Shown here: in pieces, positions 55,261-64,000 of the stretch
Position numbering within the stretch: the first letter of the stretch is position 1
Layout: the number at the start of each line of letters is the position of its first letter
Source: Brevibacterium aurantiacum
GTDB lineage: Bacteria; Actinomycetota; Actinomycetes; Actinomycetales; Brevibacteriaceae
NCBI RefSeq assembly: GCF_007558825.1
Contig: NZ_VLTK01000002.1
Span: forward strand, 434,001-498,000
Direction: 5' to 3'
DNA: 64,000 nucleotides
Notes under the pieces: model-generated
Seen by the model: the letters and a program-made list of their open reading frames with translations, nothing else
Told to the model about the DNA's origin: nothing
The model's database searches: none
Made by a program: the position numbers and the translations under genes

Positions 55261-57189
55261 ATGTCTGAAAGACGAATTCGTCCGCGAGTGGTGACAGGAG
55301 TAAGCGCCTGCGCCGCTCTCGCCCTGATGGCGCCGCTGGTGGGCGCAAGCTCTGCAGCGGCCGCCGATTCCCCTGCCGAACTCTACGAAGGCCACGTGCA
55401 GGTGGACCGCGGCAAGGCCGATGACCCTGAGACTCTGCGGGGTCAGGTCTTCGATGACGTCAACGAGAACTCGAAGCTCGACGGAGACGAAACGGGCATC
55501 GCCGACGTCGCCGTGACCAACGGCATCGACGTCGTGCAGACTGACGGCAAGGGTTCCTACGAGCTGCCCGTTCGTGACAATATGACGGTCTCCATCACCC
55601 AGCCGTCCGGCTGGCAGGTCCCGGTCGACTCGGACAATTTCGCGCAGTTCAGCTACAACCACCTGCCGAAGGGGTCGCCACAGCTCAAGTTCGGTGGAAT
55701 CAAACCGACAGGGGACACCCCGAAGGCCGTGAACTTCCCGATGATCGAGTCATCGGCAACCGCCTCGGCGAAACAGAACTGCGCAATCGCCTCCGACACC
55801 CAGGCCTATGACAAGACCGAAATGGGCTACGCCCGTGACGGTGCCGTCGGCGACCTTGCCGATCGTGACGACTACAAGGGCTGCGGAGTCCTCCTGCTCG
55901 GAGACAATGTGGGCGATGACCTCAGCCTCAACGACGAGCTCCGCGACATCTACTCTGAAATGAATGGTCCGGTTCGTGCTGCTCCCGGCAACCATGACCA
56001 GGACTACGACTCCCCGGACGACGCCCACGCACTCGATACCTTCCGTGACCAGTTCGGACCCGGCCACTTCTCCTACGACGTCGGCAAGACGCACTTCGTC
56101 GTCCTCGACAGCATCGAATACTCGGGCAACCAGTCGACGAAGAAGTACAAGGAGAAGATCGGAGCAGAGCAGCTCGAATGGCTCGAAAACGATCTCAAGA
56201 ACGTGCCGAGCAACGCCCACGTCGTCATCGCGACCCACGTGCCGATCGTCACTCACAAACAGGTTGTCGCCGAGGACGCCAAAGAATTCTATGACGTCAT
56301 CTCCGACTACCCGAATGCGGTGACCGTCGGCGGTCACACGCACACGCAGGAGAACCTCGTGGCCGGTGAACAGCGCAAGGAATGGGCCGACGAGGGCATC
56401 GACACCCTTCCCAACACCCAGATCGTCGCCGGTGCCGTCTCCGGTGACTGGTACTCGGGTGGACTCAACGCAGACGGGCTGCCCTACTCCTTCACCGGTG
56501 ATGCATCCGAACCGGGCGTACAAACCCTCGAATTCGACGGCTCCGACCGCAGCGAACGCTACACCGTCCGCAACGAGTCCGATGACCACCAGCTGCTGCT
56601 GGGCGTGAACTCACCAGAATGGCGCGATTGGGCACAGAAAGCACAGGACTGGCAGGACGCAGACAAGGCAGGTGAAGAGCCAGAGGCGATCTCCGAGCGC
56701 GTCGTGACCCGCGAGGACCTCAAACAGGGCGACTCCTGGCTGACATCGAGCTTCCTCGCCGGCACATCAGATGCTCGGGTCGAGGTCAGCTTCGACGGCA
56801 AGTCGAATACCGTCGCCGAGCACACTCAGCCTGGTAAGGGCGAGTCGCTGGCGAAGGGCTGGGAGTACACCGATCCCTACACGGCCTCGCAGAACCTGCG
56901 GACATCGGGCAGCGTCGGACAGTCAAGCTCGCACCTGTGGCGAGCCGAGCTGCCGACTCATCTCGACCTCGGCACCCACAAGGCCGAAGTGACCGGCACG
57001 GACCGCTACGGTCGTGAGTACACGGAGACCATCCGCTTCACCGTTGTCGAGGACGAAGCCGCTGCGGCGCAGACCTCGAAGAAGCAGCTGGCGAAGGACG
57101 GCTTCAGCACTCAGCAGGAGAAGAAGGTCGACGAAGACGACCGTAAGGGACTCGACTCGGACGAGGCACGCCAGGCGGACTCGAACTGA
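55261..57189 (+). CDS. Secreted calcineurin-like metallophosphoesterase
   Basis: 642 residues. AGGAG precedes the ATG. A signal peptide (VVTGVSACAALALMAPLVGA, ending SAAAA) is followed by an SdrD/B-type or Cna-like beta domain (RGQVFDDVNENSKLDGDE) and a calcineurin-like catalytic domain with ASDTQ, LGDNVGDD, GNHDQDYD, ATHVPIV and GGHTHTQE, then a family-specific C-terminal domain. The tail is charged and has no LPxTG, so the protein is probably secreted. The first motif is DTQ in place of DxH, a known variant. Confidence 0.9.
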   Translation: MSERRIRPRVVTGVSACAALALMAPLVGASSAAAADSPAELYEGHVQVDRGKADDPETLRGQVFDDVNENSKLDGDETGIADVAVTNGIDVVQTDGKGSYELPVRDNMTVSITQPSGWQVPVDSDNFAQFSYNHLPKGSPQLKFGGIKPTGDTPKAVNFPMIESSATASAKQNCAIASDTQAYDKTEMGYARDGAVGDLADRDDYKGCGVLLLGDNVGDDLSLNDELRDIYSEMNGPVRAAPGNHDQDYDSPDDAHALDTFRDQFGPGHFSYDVGKTHFVVLDSIEYSGNQSTKKYKEKIGAEQLEWLENDLKNVPSNAHVVIATHVPIVTHKQVVAEDAKEFYDVISDYPNAVTVGGHTHTQENLVAGEQRKEWADEGIDTLPNTQIVAGAVSGDWYSGGLNADGLPYSFTGDASEPGVQTLEFDGSDRSERYTVRNESDDHQLLLGVNSPEWRDWAQKAQDWQDADKAGEEPEAISERVVTREDLKQGDSWLTSSFLAGTSDARVEVSFDGKSNTVAEHTQPGKGESLAKGWEYTDPYTASQNLRTSGSVGQSSSHLWRAELPTHLDLGTHKAEVTGTDRYGREYTETIRFTVVEDEAAAAQTSKKQLAKDGFSTQQEKKVDEDDRKGLDSDEARQADSN

Positions 57190-57202
57190 TCGGTTCCCCT
57201 GA

Positions 57203-57239
57203 GCGAGACTGCTGAAACAGGGCGAGACTTCTGAAGCAG
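57203..57239. repeat. 19-bp-period direct repeat downstream of the phosphoesterase gene
   Basis: GCGAGACTGCTGAAACAG (57203-57220) and GCGAGACTTCTGAAGCAG (57222-57239) differ at two positions. It begins 13 bp after the stop and each unit contains TGA. Confidence 0.75.
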
Positions 57240-57251
57240 ATCTGCACCTGT

Positions 57252-57292
57252 TGGGGCGGGCGCCGACATCAATGATGTCGGCGCCCGCCCCA
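57252..57292. terminator. Perfect 19-bp bidirectional terminator hairpin
   Basis: Bases 57252-57270 pair without mismatch with 57274-57292 around the loop AAT, flanked by GTTT on the + strand side. It separates the convergent phosphoesterase and P1-peptidase genes. Confidence 0.88.
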
Positions 57293-57336
57293 GTTTCTGC
57301 CTGCTTCCGGCTGTCCGAGCCGCAGCTGTGCTCTGC

Positions 57337-58413
57337 TCAGGGCAGTGCGGAGAAGGCCGCTGCAAATTCGGGGGCGACATGGCTGAGCGTCGGCGGCTGG
57401 CCCCATGAGTCATCCACTGACGCAGCGGCGACGTGAGCATCGATGACCGCCAGGCTCAGGGCATCCGCGGCAGCTGCCGTGATCGTCACCTGGTCAAGTG
57501 TCGAGGCGGCGAAGTCATCAGGAAGTCCAACTTCACCGGTGGCGATGCCGAAGACTGTATCGCCGTCGAAGAGCGTGTGCGAGGGCCGGATCGCGCGGGC
57601 GATTCCGGCCTGGGCACCAGCGGCCATCCGTGTGACTTGGGCAGGATCCAACGCCGCGTTCGTGGCCACGATGGCGATGGTTGTGTTCTTCGCCGAGGTG
57701 GCATCCACCGTGGATGTGGGAGGTGCGGGCAGATGCCCGATGCTCGGCAGATCGAACCCATAGGAGTGCAGGAGAGGGTGCGCCCACAGTGTGCCACCGG
57801 GCGTCCCGATCGTACCGAAGGGGTTAGCCACCACAAGCGCGGCAACGAGGTATCCGCTGGGCAGACGGATCGAGACGGATCCCAGAGAGCTGCGCATGCT
57901 CTGCATCCCCGAACGAGCACCGAGACCCGCGCCGAGGCTGCCCCTGACTGCGGTGGATCCTGCCCCATCGTGGGTAGATCGAAGGGCCGCACGGGCCGCG
58001 GTCGCCCCGTCGGAATCCGTGGGCGGACACACGGGCCCATCACCTCGCCCGAGGTCGTAGATCGCGGCAGCAGGGACGAGTGGAACGACGGTATCCGTCA
58101 GGCCGGGGGCAGGGAATCCGCGTCCCGCTTCGGCGAGCGTGCGAACGACACCGCTCACCGACTGCAGACCCAGGGCCGAGCCACCGGTGATCACGATCGC
58201 ATCGGCGCCGTAGGAATGAGTGCCGGGAGCGATGACGTCGGTCTCATGGGTGGCCGGGCCGCCGCCGCGGACGTCGACGCCCACCCTGGCACCCGGTGGA
58301 GGCAGGACGGCAGTCACCCCGGTCAGCCCATCCGGGGCGAACCGACCGGCGTGGCCCACAGCGATTCCCGGGATCTCCAGAATTCCCCGACCCCGGATCG
58401 GGCCTGTGGTCAT
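57337..58413 (-). CDS. P1 family aminopeptidase (DmpA/BapA-like)
   Basis: 358-residue N-terminal-nucleophile hydrolase of the peptidase S58 family. The segment SAKNTTIAIVATNAAL holds the predicted autocleavage site and Thr nucleophile. GHAGRFAPDGLTGVTAVLPP at the N-terminus and VITGGSALGLQSVSGV are conserved. Likely an intracellular or exported D-/L-aminopeptidase; the substrate is unclear. Translationally coupled to pepP (4-bp ATGA overlap). Confidence 0.9.
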   Translation of the reverse strand: MTTGPIRGRGILEIPGIAVGHAGRFAPDGLTGVTAVLPPPGARVGVDVRGGGPATHETDVIAPGTHSYGADAIVITGGSALGLQSVSGVVRTLAEAGRGFPAPGLTDTVVPLVPAAAIYDLGRGDGPVCPPTDSDGATAARAALRSTHDGAGSTAVRGSLGAGLGARSGMQSMRSSLGSVSIRLPSGYLVAALVVANPFGTIGTPGGTLWAHPLLHSYGFDLPSIGHLPAPPTSTVDATSAKNTTIAIVATNAALDPAQVTRMAAGAQAGIARAIRPSHTLFDGDTVFGIATGEVGLPDDFAASTLDQVTITAAAADALSLAVIDAHVAAASVDDSWGQPPTLSHVAPEFAAAFSALP

Positions 58414-59924
58414 CGTCCCTGAACCCAGGCCTCGACCTCTGCGCGGGTGCGCGGGAAGCCTGCGGACAGGTTCTCGACACCGTCATCAGTGACGAGGACG
58501 TCGTCCTCGATGCGCACACCGTTGCCGCGGAATTCCTCGGGCAGGAGCAGGTCATCGGTTTTGAAGTACAGGCCCGGTTCGATCGTGAAGACCATGCCGG
58601 GTTCCACCGCGGCATCGAGATACATCTCGGCGCGAGCCTGGGCACAGTCGTGGACGTCGAGTCCGAGGTGGTGGCTGGTTCCGTGGACCATCCAACGGCG
58701 GTGATGCTGGCCCTCCGGCGACAGCGACTGTGCCGCGGAGACCGGCAAGATGCCGAATTCCTCGAGGCGGACCGCGATGACCTCCATCGCCGCTTCGTGG
58801 ATCTCGCGGAACTTCACCTCGCGGTTGACGTGGTCAGCGGCGACGGCGAAGGCAGCGTCCGAGGCGTCGAGGACGGCGTCGTAGATCTTGGCCTGGACCT
58901 CGGTGAAGGTTCCTGAGACAGGGAGCGTGCGAGTGATGTCTGCTGTGTAGAGGGAATCGGCCTCTGCCCCGGCATCGACGAGGACAAGGTCCCCGTCCCG
59001 GACCGCACCGTCATTGCGGATCCAGTGCAGGGTGCAGGCATGGTTGCCGGCGGCCGCAATCGTGTCATAGCCGATGCCGTTGCCATCGGATCGTGCAGCC
59101 GTTTCGAAGGCCGTCTCGATGACGCGTTCGCCGCGACGATGAGCGAGAGCGGTCGGCAGAGCGGCAATGACGTTGTCGAAGCCCGAGCGGGTGATGGCGA
59201 CGGCTTCACGCATGGCCTCGATCTCGTGCTCGTCCTTGAGGAGCCGCAGCTCGGACAGCAGCTGGGCCAGTTCGGCATCGCCGGCCTCCGAAGTCTCGAG
59301 ATCGGCCTGCACCTGAGTGCGGGCGACGTCGATGACCGAGTCGATGCGGACATCGGCCTGGCGGACGAGTCTCACGGAGATCGCACCGAGGTCTTTCGTG
59401 ATCGCGTCGTCGACCGTTGCTGAGCTCTCGGTGGCGATGCCCGTCATCGTCGACATCGCCTCGAGATCGGCGCGGGGCCCGACCCAATACTCGCCGTACC
59501 GGGAATCGGAGAAGAACTCGACGGTGTCCGAACCTGCGCGGGGACGGAAGTACAGGGTCACGCTGTGGGTGTCGTCCTCGGGTTCGAAGACGAGGACGGC
59601 ATCCGGCTCTGAGTCGGCTTCAAGACCGGTCAGATGGATGAATGCCGAATGGGCACGGAACCGGTAGTCGGTGTCGTTGGACCGGACCTTGTGGCCACCG
59701 GCTGGGATGACCAGTCGCTCACCGGGAAAGGCTGCGGAGACCTTCGCTCGTCGGGCGGGAGTGAATCCGGCTGCGGCGAGAGCCTGGGCGTCAAGCGGTG
59801 TACGGTCCCACCCCTCGGCGACGAAATCGCGGAAAGCCTGCGAATTGGGGCGGTGGGAACGGTTGTTGACGCGATCGTCAAGGGCCTGGGTCTTCTCGGT
59901 GCTGTCTGCATTCTGGGCTGTCAT
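58410..59924 (-). CDS. pepP: Xaa-Pro aminopeptidase (aminopeptidase P)
   Basis: Removes N-terminal residues preceding proline. 504 residues, M24 pita-bread fold. Metal ligands occur in LVDAGAEADS, ADITRTLPVSG, HGTSHHLGLDVHD, FTIEPGLYF and VRIEDDVLVT. The N-terminal creatinase-like domain is complete. Slightly longer than E. coli PepP (about 440). Leaderless: TAGAAT lies six bases before the ATG. First gene of a two-peptidase operon. Confidence 0.93.
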   Translation of the reverse strand: MTAQNADSTEKTQALDDRVNNRSHRPNSQAFRDFVAEGWDRTPLDAQALAAAGFTPARRAKVSAAFPGERLVIPAGGHKVRSNDTDYRFRAHSAFIHLTGLEADSEPDAVLVFEPEDDTHSVTLYFRPRAGSDTVEFFSDSRYGEYWVGPRADLEAMSTMTGIATESSATVDDAITKDLGAISVRLVRQADVRIDSVIDVARTQVQADLETSEAGDAELAQLLSELRLLKDEHEIEAMREAVAITRSGFDNVIAALPTALAHRRGERVIETAFETAARSDGNGIGYDTIAAAGNHACTLHWIRNDGAVRDGDLVLVDAGAEADSLYTADITRTLPVSGTFTEVQAKIYDAVLDASDAAFAVAADHVNREVKFREIHEAAMEVIAVRLEEFGILPVSAAQSLSPEGQHHRRWMVHGTSHHLGLDVHDCAQARAEMYLDAAVEPGMVFTIEPGLYFKTDDLLLPEEFRGNGVRIEDDVLVTDDGVENLSAGFPRTRAEVEAWVQGR

Positions 59925-59930
59925 GCTTCC

Positions 59931-59936
59931 ATTCTA
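59931..59936 (-). promoter_or_regulatory. -10 box TAGAAT, leaderless start of pepP
   Basis: TAGAAT ends six bases before the ATG at 59924. Confidence 0.5.
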
Positions 59937-59991
59937 GGCACTGCCTGGAGACCATGCCGGGACGAGGACCAGTATCCCGCGCGACTGCGGA

Positions 59992-59997
59992 TAGACT
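59992..59997 (+). promoter_or_regulatory. -10 box TAGACT, leaderless start of the PHP gene
   Basis: TAGACT ends six bases before the ATG at 60004, with no ribosome-binding site between. Confidence 0.55.
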
Positions 59998-60003
59998 GGG
60001 TGC

Positions 60004-60861
60004 ATGGTCAATGATCTCCATGTGCACACTGCATTCTCGGACGGGACTCAAACCCCGTCCGAACTCATATCCGAAGCGGCGATGGAAGGCATCGACGTAC
60101 TCGGCGTCACGGACCATGACACGACCGCAGGGTGGGCGCCAGCGGAGGCTGCCGCCAGGGTCTACGGTCTTGGTCTGGTTCGGGGAATGGAGATCTCATG
60201 TCGGCATGAGGGAATCAGCGTGCACCTGCTGTCCTATCTCCACGACCCCTACGACACCGACTTGGCAGCAGTCGTCGAGGAGACTCGACGTGCACGTATG
60301 GACCGTACACACCTGATCATCGACCGCCTCGCGGAGGACTATCCCATCGACATGGATGCGGTCCTCTCCGTCTCCGGCGAAGATGCGACCATCGGTCGAC
60401 CCCACATCGCTGACGCTCTGGTGGCTGCAGGACTCGTCGAATCGCGGACCGAAGCCTTCGCCTCGATCCTGTCCAGCCACGGCAAATACCATGTCAGCCT
60501 GCCGACGATCGACCCCATCACGGCCATATCACTGATTCGCGACGCTGGGGGAGTCTCCGTCTTCGCCCACCCGCGTGCCGCAATGCGCGGCCTGGTCGTA
60601 CCCGATACGGCGATGACCGAATTCATTGCGGCCGGTCTCGACGGACTAGAAGTCGATCATCGTGACAACCCGCCGAACGAACGTGAGGTCATGCGCAGGC
60701 TCGCCCACGACCACGACCTCATCATCACTGGATCGAGTGACTACCACGGCACCGGAAAGCCCAACCGCCTGGGCGAGCACACGACCACGGACTATATGTT
60801 CGCCAAGCTCCTCGATCGTGCGAACTCCCGTCCCGGGGGAGTCGACTTCATCCAGGGCTGA
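60004..60861 (+). CDS. PHP-domain phosphoesterase (TrpH/RNase AM-like)
   Basis: 285 residues. DLHVHTAFSDGTQTP holds the first metal motif; VTDHDTTAGW, SCRHEGISVHLL, FAHPRA and GSSDYHG supply the remaining ligands. The family hydrolyses 3',5'-nucleoside bisphosphates and 5' RNA ends, so roles in pAp turnover or rRNA trimming are possible. Divergent from pepP across 79 bp holding two leaderless promoters. Confidence 0.9.
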   Translation: MVNDLHVHTAFSDGTQTPSELISEAAMEGIDVLGVTDHDTTAGWAPAEAAARVYGLGLVRGMEISCRHEGISVHLLSYLHDPYDTDLAAVVEETRRARMDRTHLIIDRLAEDYPIDMDAVLSVSGEDATIGRPHIADALVAAGLVESRTEAFASILSSHGKYHVSLPTIDPITAISLIRDAGGVSVFAHPRAAMRGLVVPDTAMTEFIAAGLDGLEVDHRDNPPNEREVMRRLAHDHDLIITGSSDYHGTGKPNRLGEHTTTDYMFAKLLDRANSRPGGVDFIQG

Positions 60862-60898
60862 GACGCAGCCGCTGGGTTCCGACGGCTGCTCACCGATT

Positions 60899-62005
60899 TC
60901 AACCGAGGATCCTGCGCAGTCGCAGCTTTCCCCATGTCAGGCTGAGCGCGTAGGACAGGACCGCGGTCAGTCCGAGGTATCCCACATACTGCGCGACCAG
61001 CAGCAGAGGCGAGGCTTCGATGACGAAGAGGTGCTCGAAGAACAGTTCGAGGAAGAACACATGAACGAGAAATGCGCCGAATGAGGCCGATGCCAGTTTG
61101 GTGAAGAAACGGTTCGTGCGTTCGCCCAGTTCGATGCGGGAGATGATGAGGATGACGCTGACCGCCAGTCCGACGATGAGCGGATTCGCATTGGCGATCG
61201 GATACGCGAAGTCCGATTCCCACCAGAAGACTCCGGCTGCGCAGGCTCCGAAGGCGAGTATCAGCGTCCACATCGGCGGACGCAGATCCTTCGCATAGTG
61301 GATGAAGAATGCACCCATGCAGAAGTACACCACCTGGTAGGTTGCAAAGCCCCATTTCCACGCGTCCTGGCTGGAACCGAGCTGCTCGAGCACGAACGGC
61401 GCCCACACACTCGAACAGGCCAGCACGACTGCCAGACCCGCGAGCTTCCACGGCCGCTGTCCGCGCCAGAACAGCACGAGGGTTCCGAACACGAGGATGA
61501 GCGGGATATAGGCGTAGAGGTACCAGAGATGGAACGCCGGCCGGCCGGCCTCGAGGAAGGTTCGGACCAGATCGTGGCGGACGTCGACACCGTCGCTGTC
61601 GAAGAGATTGAAGCCGAGGATGAAGATGATCGACCATGCGAACAGCGGCACGAAGTGACGGATGATGCGGTCCCACACCTTCGCCCCTGACTTCGGAGGC
61701 GCACCCACGAGGGTTGCCCAGCCGGCGATCATGAAGAACATCGGGACCGCCCACGGATTGACCGCCTCGGCGAGGTGGCCCAACAGCCAGGCGTGATTGC
61801 TGTCTGCGTCCTGACCGCGTCCGATGAGGACTCCTCCGGAGTGGCCGATCATCACGGTCAGTCCAGCCAAGACGCGCATGACGTCGACGTCATGTCGGTG
61901 GCCCCGGGAGGCGAGAGGGAATTCCTGAGTCTGTATCTGGGGACGAATTCCATCCCGTGGTGCTGCTGCGACGGACTCCGCGTCCGGTCGGTGTGAACCG
62001 AACAA
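60899..62005 (-). CDS. Acyltransferase family 3 membrane protein
   Basis: 368 residues with about ten membrane helices. The N-terminal RHDVDVMRVLAGLTVMIGHSG contains the conserved RxxDxxR-like and catalytic His of acyltransferase-3 proteins; MFFMIAGWATLVG matches the following conserved helix. Such enzymes O-acylate surface sugars or glycolipids. The start is probably TTG at 62005 with GAGAGTGAG upstream; the first 40 residues are poorly conserved, so a later start is possible. Confidence 0.85.
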   Translation of the reverse strand: MFGSHRPDAESVAAAPRDGIRPQIQTQEFPLASRGHRHDVDVMRVLAGLTVMIGHSGGVLIGRGQDADSNHAWLLGHLAEAVNPWAVPMFFMIAGWATLVGAPPKSGAKVWDRIIRHFVPLFAWSIIFILGFNLFDSDGVDVRHDLVRTFLEAGRPAFHLWYLYAYIPLILVFGTLVLFWRGQRPWKLAGLAVVLACSSVWAPFVLEQLGSSQDAWKWGFATYQVVYFCMGAFFIHYAKDLRPPMWTLILAFGACAAGVFWWESDFAYPIANANPLIVGLAVSVILIISRIELGERTNRFFTKLASASFGAFLVHVFFLELFFEHLFVIEASPLLLVAQYVGYLGLTAVLSYALSLTWGKLRLRRILG

Positions 62006-62140
62006 AACTCACTCTCGTTCATGCTAGACGACATGGGCTCCGCCATTGTCTGGGCACGAATTGAACGCAAGATGAACGAACGGCCCCGACCTTAGTGGTC
62101 AGAGCCGCTCGTTCGGTTGCGCCCGTTGGGGGCTTGCTGC

Positions 62141-63610
62141 CTATTCCGCGGAGGGCTGGCTGTCGCTGGGGGCACTCGAAGTGCGTCCCACAGGCTTGCC
62201 GCCACGGGTACGTCGACGTTCGCGGTTGCGTCGTGGCTTCTTCGTTCCTTCGTCACCCGTGGACGGTCCGCTGCGGCCAGAGGAGCTGCCTCGGCGCTGT
62301 TCGGGCTTCTTCGGTCCAGAGTGGTCCTCGGCGCCTTCGGTCTGCTGTCGGCGCAGACGCCCCTTTGTCCCTTTCGGAATGGAGAGATCGGCGAAGAAGT
62401 GCGGTGACGTCGAGTAGGTCTCGGCCGGCTCGTCATGGTCGAGTCCGAGGGCCTTGTTGATCAGTCGCCAGCGAGGCATGTCGTCCCAGTCGACAAGGGT
62501 CACTGCGATGCCGGTGTTGCCGGCGCGGCCGGTGCGGCCGATGCGGTGGACGTAGGTCTTCTCGTCGTCTGGGCACTGGTAGTTCACGACGTGGGTGACA
62601 TCGTCGATGTCGATTCCGCGCGCAGCGACATCGGTGGCGACGAGGACGTCGACCTGACCGTCGCGGAACGACTTCAGGGCCTTCTCACGCTGTGCCTGAC
62701 CGAGATCGCCGTGCAGCGGTTTGACCGCGAAGCCACGGTCGCCGAGCTCAGCGGCGAGTTTGTCCGCGGTCCGTTTGGTGCGAGTGAAGATGATGGTGCG
62801 TCCACGTCCCTCGGCCTGCAACATGCGGGCGACGAGTTCGCTCTTGTCCATCGAGTGGGCACGATAGACGTACTGAGCCGTGTTCTTGCCCAACAGCGAC
62901 AGATCTTCGTTGTCGTGGGCGCGAATATGGGTGGGCCGGCTCATGTAGCGGCGGGCCAGGGTGATTACCGCGCCGGGCATAGTGGCTGAGAAGAGCATCG
63001 TCTGACGGTGCGCGGGCACAGCGTTGATGATCTTCTCGACATCGGGCAGGAACCCGAGATCGAGCATCTCATCGGCCTCGTCGAGGACGACCGTGCGGAC
63101 CTTATGCAGCCGAAGGACCTTGCGTCCATAGAGGTCGAGGAGGCGACCGGGTGTGCCGACGACAACATCGACACCTGACTTGAGCTTCTTGATCTGCGGG
63201 TCGAAGTCCATGCCGCCGTAGATCGTCATGATGTCGATGTCACGCTGTGTCGAGGCGGTCACCAGGTCGGCAGCGACCTGTTTGGCCAGCTCACGGGTGG
63301 GCACGACGACCAGAGCCTGGGGGAGGCGTGTCTCGGTGCTGTCAGACACGATGTCCGGCGTGTTCTCCGGGTCTGCCGAGACAGCGCCGTCTTCATTCTT
63401 GCCGATGACACGCTGCAGGAGGGGTATGCCGAAGCCCAGCGTCTTGCCGGTTCCAGTCTTTGCCTGTCCGATGATGTCGGCTCCGGACAGGGCCACCGGC
63501 AGCGTCATCGCCTGGATCGGGAACGGATGTGTGATGCCCTTGGCAGCCAATGCGGCCACGATCGGTCCAGCAACTCCAAGCTCAGCGAAATCTGGTTCTG
63601 TCTCCGCCAT
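62141..63610 (-). CDS. DEAD-box RNA helicase
   Basis: 489 residues. Motifs in order: FPIQAMTLP (Q motif), GQAKTGTGKT (I), PTRELAKQ (Ia), TPGRLLDL (Ib), LDEADEML (II), FSATMPG (III), RGIDIDDV (V) and HRIGRTGRAG (VI). The C-terminal 90 residues are Arg/Ser/Gly-rich (RGSSSGRSGPSTG, RRNRERRRTRGG), an RNA-binding tail. AGGAG precedes the ATG. Probably acts in RNA decay or ribosome biogenesis. Confidence 0.95.
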   Translation of the reverse strand: MAETEPDFAELGVAGPIVAALAAKGITHPFPIQAMTLPVALSGADIIGQAKTGTGKTLGFGIPLLQRVIGKNEDGAVSADPENTPDIVSDSTETRLPQALVVVPTRELAKQVAADLVTASTQRDIDIMTIYGGMDFDPQIKKLKSGVDVVVGTPGRLLDLYGRKVLRLHKVRTVVLDEADEMLDLGFLPDVEKIINAVPAHRQTMLFSATMPGAVITLARRYMSRPTHIRAHDNEDLSLLGKNTAQYVYRAHSMDKSELVARMLQAEGRGRTIIFTRTKRTADKLAAELGDRGFAVKPLHGDLGQAQREKALKSFRDGQVDVLVATDVAARGIDIDDVTHVVNYQCPDDEKTYVHRIGRTGRAGNTGIAVTLVDWDDMPRWRLINKALGLDHDEPAETYSTSPHFFADLSIPKGTKGRLRRQQTEGAEDHSGPKKPEQRRGSSSGRSGPSTGDEGTKKPRRNRERRRTRGGKPVGRTSSAPSDSQPSAE

Positions 63611-63659
63611 GTTTCAAACTCCTTTTAGCGCCTTCGCGCTCGTCATGGTCGTGAACCGG

Positions 63660-63665
63660 TACTCT
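63660..63665 (+). promoter_or_regulatory. -10 box TACTCT, leaderless start
   Basis: TACTCT ends six bases before the ATG at 63672. Confidence 0.45.
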
Positions 63666-63671
63666 TGAGTT

Positions 63672-64000
63672 ATGCCCGATTCTGCCCCATTGGCCGGTAA
63701 TAATGCTGCTACGCTCGCGCTGCTGGCGTTCGGCGAGTTGACCGCTTTCGAACGAATGGCCACCAACGCGACCACCGCGGTGCACATGGACGATAAAGTC
63801 ACTCTGGCGCGGCTGGCCTCTCTGTCCTTTGCGAACTTCGAAGAGCTCTCGCAGCACATCAGTCGATTGGGCCAGGATGCGGTCGAGCTCTGTCAGCATT
63901 TCGAGCCGACCTTCACCGTGCTGGCTGAACGGACTCGTCCTCGTGACTGGCACGAAAGTCTCATGAAGGGATTCGTCTTCGACGGAATCATGAATGACTT
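63672..64000 (+). CDS. Ferritin-like fold protein, 3' truncated by window edge
   Basis: 109 codons run off the window. The sequence (MPDSAPLAGNN, then LALLAFGELTAFERMA, LARLASLSFANFEELSQ, FEPTFTVLAERTRPRDWHE) is helical with Glu residues at spacings seen in the ferritin-like proteins commonly encoded beside a DEAD-box helicase in Actinobacteria and related to tRNA-(ms2io6A) hydroxylase. Activity is unproven. Divergent from the helicase gene. Confidence 0.8.
   Translation, partial: MPDSAPLAGNNAATLALLAFGELTAFERMATNATTAVHMDDKVTLARLASLSFANFEELSQHISRLGQDAVELCQHFEPTFTVLAERTRPRDWHESLMKGFVFDGIMND

Overview
The window is a dense, high-GC stretch of what looks like an actinobacterial chromosome, best matched to Micrococcales and probably Brevibacterium or a close relative (inference). 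Pointers are a mycothiol-type deacetylase (MshB), monomeric NADP isocitrate dehydrogenase, PdxS/PdxT with a divergent MocR regulator, DUF3117, 7Fe ferredoxin next to dapC, divergent dapD/dapE, sortase (LPxTG) anchoring and many apparently leaderless transcripts. I find 60 protein genes (two cut by the window edges) and no rRNA, tRNA, CRISPR array, insertion sequence or prophage.

Layout. 1-8.2 kb: envelope and secreted functions (DUF368 carrier-lipid translocase, sortase-anchored 5'-nucleotidase, Tpx peroxidase, LmbE-like deacetylase, FAD oxidoreductase, and a coupled pair of secreted proteins in locally AT-richer DNA). 8.2-15.5 kb: small housekeeping and salvage genes (HhH-GPD, YchJ, DUF2087, phosphoribosyltransferase, esterase, winged-helix protein, DAG-kinase-like protein, HerA-like ATPase). 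15.5-18.6 kb: vitamin B6 module pdxS-pdxT with divergent pdxR. 19-28 kb: phosphopantetheinyl transferase, LapA, icd, thymidine kinase, hydrolase, SLC13 carrier, OYE-type reductase, MBL hydrolase, PH-like membrane protein. 28.3-34.8 kb: a four-gene oligopeptide-type ABC importer with a structured leader and a strong hairpin after the binding-protein gene. 34.9-55 kb: a conserved actinobacterial backbone, typA-mshB-vanW-fdxA-dapC-gltA-dapD/dapE-LOG-folP-DivIVA-like-GT-DUF3117-O-methyltransferase-tatB-mrp-DUF1003-MgtE-like. 55-64 kb: secreted phosphoesterase, P1 peptidase, aminopeptidase P, PHP phosphoesterase, acyltransferase, DEAD-box helicase and a ferritin-like protein.

How the genes work together. 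fdxA-dapC, dapD and dapE feed the succinylase branch of lysine/meso-diaminopimelate synthesis; gltA and icd are TCA steps; pdxST supply PLP to dapC and other enzymes; mshB serves mycothiol synthesis; tatB belongs to the Tat exporter.

Most unusual signals: (i) degenerate tandem repeats of 15-22 bp that start at, or include, the stop codon of several unrelated genes; (ii) a PdxR whose PLP-binding lysine is replaced by threonine; (iii) at least 13 genes with a TANNNT box 6-7 nt before the start codon, including dapD and dapE, whose face-to-face -10 boxes lie 17 bp apart; (iv) the tatB-mrp cluster lacking the sigE-rseA-htrA genes usually found there; (v) an MshB fused to a four-helix membrane domain. 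No defence or biosynthetic system stands out.
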